Shown: in pieces, positions 4,638-6,367 of the stretch
Layout: every line of letters starts with the position of its first letter
Numbering within the stretch: position 1 is the first letter of the stretch
Translations under genes and position numbers: made by a program
The notes under the pieces: model-generated
Seen by the model: only the letters and a program-made list of their open reading frames with translations
Databases searched by the model: none
Told to the model about the DNA's origin: nothing
NCBI GenBank assembly: GCA_029821415.1
Contig: JALGTJ010000061.1
Location: forward strand, 1 to 6,367
From: Candidatus Zipacnadia bacterium
Lineage (GTDB): Bacteria > Armatimonadota > Zipacnadia > Zipacnadales > Zipacnadaceae
Length of the DNA stretch: 6,367 bases
Direction: 5' to 3'

Positions 4638-6367
4638 ATGAACAAAATAGCAACACTGATGGCGGCGGTAGTGATATTGGCCAGTTGCGTGGTCACTTAT
4701 GCGCAGGCTGGCCCTTTTGTTTTTGCGTACGGCCTGCAGGGCGACGGTGCGGCAGAAGTGGCCGCCGCCATTGGACTAAACACACTTTACCTGGAAGTGC
4801 CCCCTCGCTACGATTCTGTTCTGGCCGATATCCGCAGGCAGATCGTTGAAGCCGGCCGAGCTGGCCTCCAGGTTATTGTGGCTCTTCCTACTGTTCCGCC
4901 GGGGCCGGTAGCGATAGCTGCTGACGACCCCGAGATGGTAGCCTACGCCGCCAAAGTCGTCGCGGAGGTAGTGGTGCCTCTGAAGGATGCTCCGGCGCTG
5001 GCTGGCTGGGCGATGGGCGACTATGTTGGAGATAGAGTTCGCTATACCGATGCCGGTTTCATCCAGTATCTTCAGCAGCGCTACGGCACACTTGAGGCGC
5101 TGAATGCTGCATGGGGTACCAGTTTCGGCGATTGGACGCAGATCACTGTTGAACAAGCGACCGTGCTGGATGATGAGCAGCCCTTTGGTGTGGGCCTCCC
5201 CTCAATTGACCTGGCGGATTACCAGCGCGAGGCGTTTGCCGCTGTCTTGGAGCTGTGGGCGCGGCAAGTGCGCAGCGCTGACGCAGATACGCCTCTGTTC
5301 ACGGGGCGTATTCGTCTGTATCGCTGTTTGACAGCCGTGCCGGACAGTTATGATTTTGTTATCCCGGCGATTGCCCCAGATGAGCTTGAGCTTGACAAAC
5401 TTGCCCACAACATCCACGCCATAGACATTGCTCGTCAGGCGGGGCGCTTTCAAGTGGTGCGGGCACTGCGAGTGCCAGTACCAGGCGAGTCTATCTACAG
5501 CAAAGATGCGCTCCAGCGATGGATCAACCAGGCAGCTTTGCACGGTGTGGTGGGCATTGGCCTTGATAATTATGAGAGATTAGTTGTTAGCGGTTTGCTA
5601 CCAAGGGAGGGTGGCCCACCCAGTCCGACGGCCCTGACCGACAGCAAACTGGCTCAGGTTATCCGCCCTGCCCTGCGCCGTCACATTTTCACAGTGACAC
5701 CGAAGCCGGCGGCAGCTTTCCTGTATGAACCGTATGCTGGGGGGCATCAAATTGGGGATCTACCTGTTTACGGCTACATCTCTGATTTTTCCGAAGGCGA
5801 ACCGGACTATCTGTTCAACGCTTTTCGGTGCGGCAGCCGTTTTGGACTCACTGACTATCTCACTGTTGCGGCGCTGGAGGATCCCGACGTGGACCTGGAG
5901 CAGTACAGCTTTATTGCTGCTCCCTTGGCACTTGATCTGCCGCCAGAGGCGGTTGCCCGGCTGTGCGAGTACGTCCGGGACGGAGGAGCGATTGTTGCCG
6001 ACTTAGGGGCGGGCTTGCGGCAGAGCGGTTCGTGGCAGTACCTTCCCGCTGACTTGCCGCTTCTGTTCGGAATTGAGGAGATGCCGCTGCTCCAGCAGGA
6101 GGTTGGTGATTTTTCGTTTGGTGCCCACTCTCCGTACTTTCCCTCGTTCCTGCCTCCTCTGCAAAGTCATGGCAGCTTCCGGCTCTCTGAGCATTTGAAA
6201 CAGGGCACACCCGCCCAGATGGCGGCGTACACCTTCGGTGGACCAGTTGCCCATGTCGCGCTTGCGCCCGGTGCTATTCCTTGGGGAGTAGGGAGCCGTT
6301 TGCCGGGCAAAGATGGCGGCTATGTATACTCTGGAATTATGTTGAACGAATATGGACTGGGGATAGC
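4638..6367 (+). CDS. Predicted secreted GH42-like (beta-galactosidase-like) protein, 5' part; 3' end outside window
   Basis: An open frame of 576 codons runs to the window edge with no stop. The N terminus is a signal peptide: Asn-Lys start, hydrophobic core, then either signal peptidase cleavage after TYAQA (residue 24) or lipobox LASC (14-17). The export call is firm; the anchoring mode is not. Residues about 27-320 look like a TIM barrel of the GH42 type: GLNTLYLEVP, GWAMGDYVG (123-131), QQRYGTLEALNAAWG and, near 300-312, AALHGVVGIGLDNY. Residues from about 360 (FLYEPY) through FIAAPLAL (425-432) and VRDGGAIVADLG (446-457) resemble the GH42 trimerisation domain. The usual acid/base pair Asn-Glu is Gly127-Asp128, and no clear nucleophile Glu is seen on the seventh strand, so hydrolase activity is uncertain. 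Family assignment is by motif resemblance only. The start is 40 bases after rnc; AGGTGG lies 16 bases upstream, which is distant. An in-frame ATG at 4563 inside rnc is less likely because it would bury the signal peptide. Confidence 0.75.
   Translation, partial: MNKIATLMAAVVILASCVVTYAQAGPFVFAYGLQGDGAAEVAAAIGLNTLYLEVPPRYDSVLADIRRQIVEAGRAGLQVIVALPTVPPGPVAIAADDPEMVAYAAKVVAEVVVPLKDAPALAGWAMGDYVGDRVRYTDAGFIQYLQQRYGTLEALNAAWGTSFGDWTQITVEQATVLDDEQPFGVGLPSIDLADYQREAFAAVLELWARQVRSADADTPLFTGRIRLYRCLTAVPDSYDFVIPAIAPDELELDKLAHNIHAIDIARQAGRFQVVRALRVPVPGESIYSKDALQRWINQAALHGVVGIGLDNYERLVVSGLLPREGGPPSPTALTDSKLAQVIRPALRRHIFTVTPKPAAAFLYEPYAGGHQIGDLPVYGYISDFSEGEPDYLFNAFRCGSRFGLTDYLTVAALEDPDVDLEQYSFIAAPLALDLPPEAVARLCEYVRDGGAIVADLGAGLRQSGSWQYLPADLPLLFGIEEMPLLQQEVGDFSFGAHSPYFPSFLPPLQSHGSFRLSEHLKQGTPAQMAAYTFGGPVAHVALAPGAIPWGVGSRLPGKDGGYVYSGIMLNEYGLGI

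Noticed and set aside
5104..6006. Short + strand frames at 5104-5331 and 5725-6006
   Set aside because: Both are out-of-frame shadows of the continuous GH42-like reading frame that begins at 4638.
1..6367. CRISPR arrays, tRNA or rRNA genes, transposases, integration sites
   Set aside because: I saw no regularly spaced repeats, no RNA gene pattern and no transposase-like protein in reading both strands.

Overview
The window holds the end of one operon-like block and the beginning of a different gene, all on the + strand. In order: the 3' part of etfA (electron transfer flavoprotein alpha subunit), then a type II fatty acid synthesis cluster fabD - fabG - acpP - fabF, then rnc (ribonuclease III), then the 5' part of a large predicted secreted protein. 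That last protein resembles glycoside hydrolase family 42 (beta-galactosidase-like) and runs off the right edge. There is no stretch over 300 bases without a gene; the longest gap is 97 bases (acpP to fabF). I see no tRNA, rRNA, CRISPR array, insertion sequence or other mobile element.

Organism: a bacterium with moderately GC-rich DNA. Its Shine-Dalgarno sequences match the usual anti-SD, but only some genes carry one. The order fabD-fabG-acpP-fabF-rnc is common in Firmicutes and other Terrabacteria-type lineages. A secreted GH42-like protein beside it would fit a lineage rich in such proteins (for example Armatimonadota or a related uncultivated phylum), but this placement is inference and is weak.

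How the genes work together: FabD loads malonyl groups from malonyl-CoA onto the acyl carrier protein AcpP. FabF condenses malonyl-ACP with the growing acyl-ACP, and FabG reduces the resulting 3-ketoacyl-ACP. The dehydratase, enoyl reductase and FabH are not in the window. EtfA normally carries electrons from acyl-CoA dehydrogenases, so its position directly before fabD places a fatty acid oxidation-type electron carrier beside synthesis genes. RNase III is a common passenger of this cluster. The GH42-like gene has no obvious link with lipid synthesis and probably starts a separate functional unit.

Most notable observations: (1) EtfA lacks eight residues exactly at its conserved FAD-binding GISGAIQ loop, by a clean in-frame deletion; (2) the secreted GH42-like protein does not show the usual catalytic glutamates; (3) FabF has unusual residues beside both catalytic histidines; (4) a perfect extended -10 promoter element lies in the fabG-acpP gap; (5) the fabG GTG start lies inside a near-perfect Shine-Dalgarno sequence, so the real start is probably the TTG three codons later. 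Apart from these, the cluster looks like ordinary housekeeping. I did not find a clearly new multi-gene system here.
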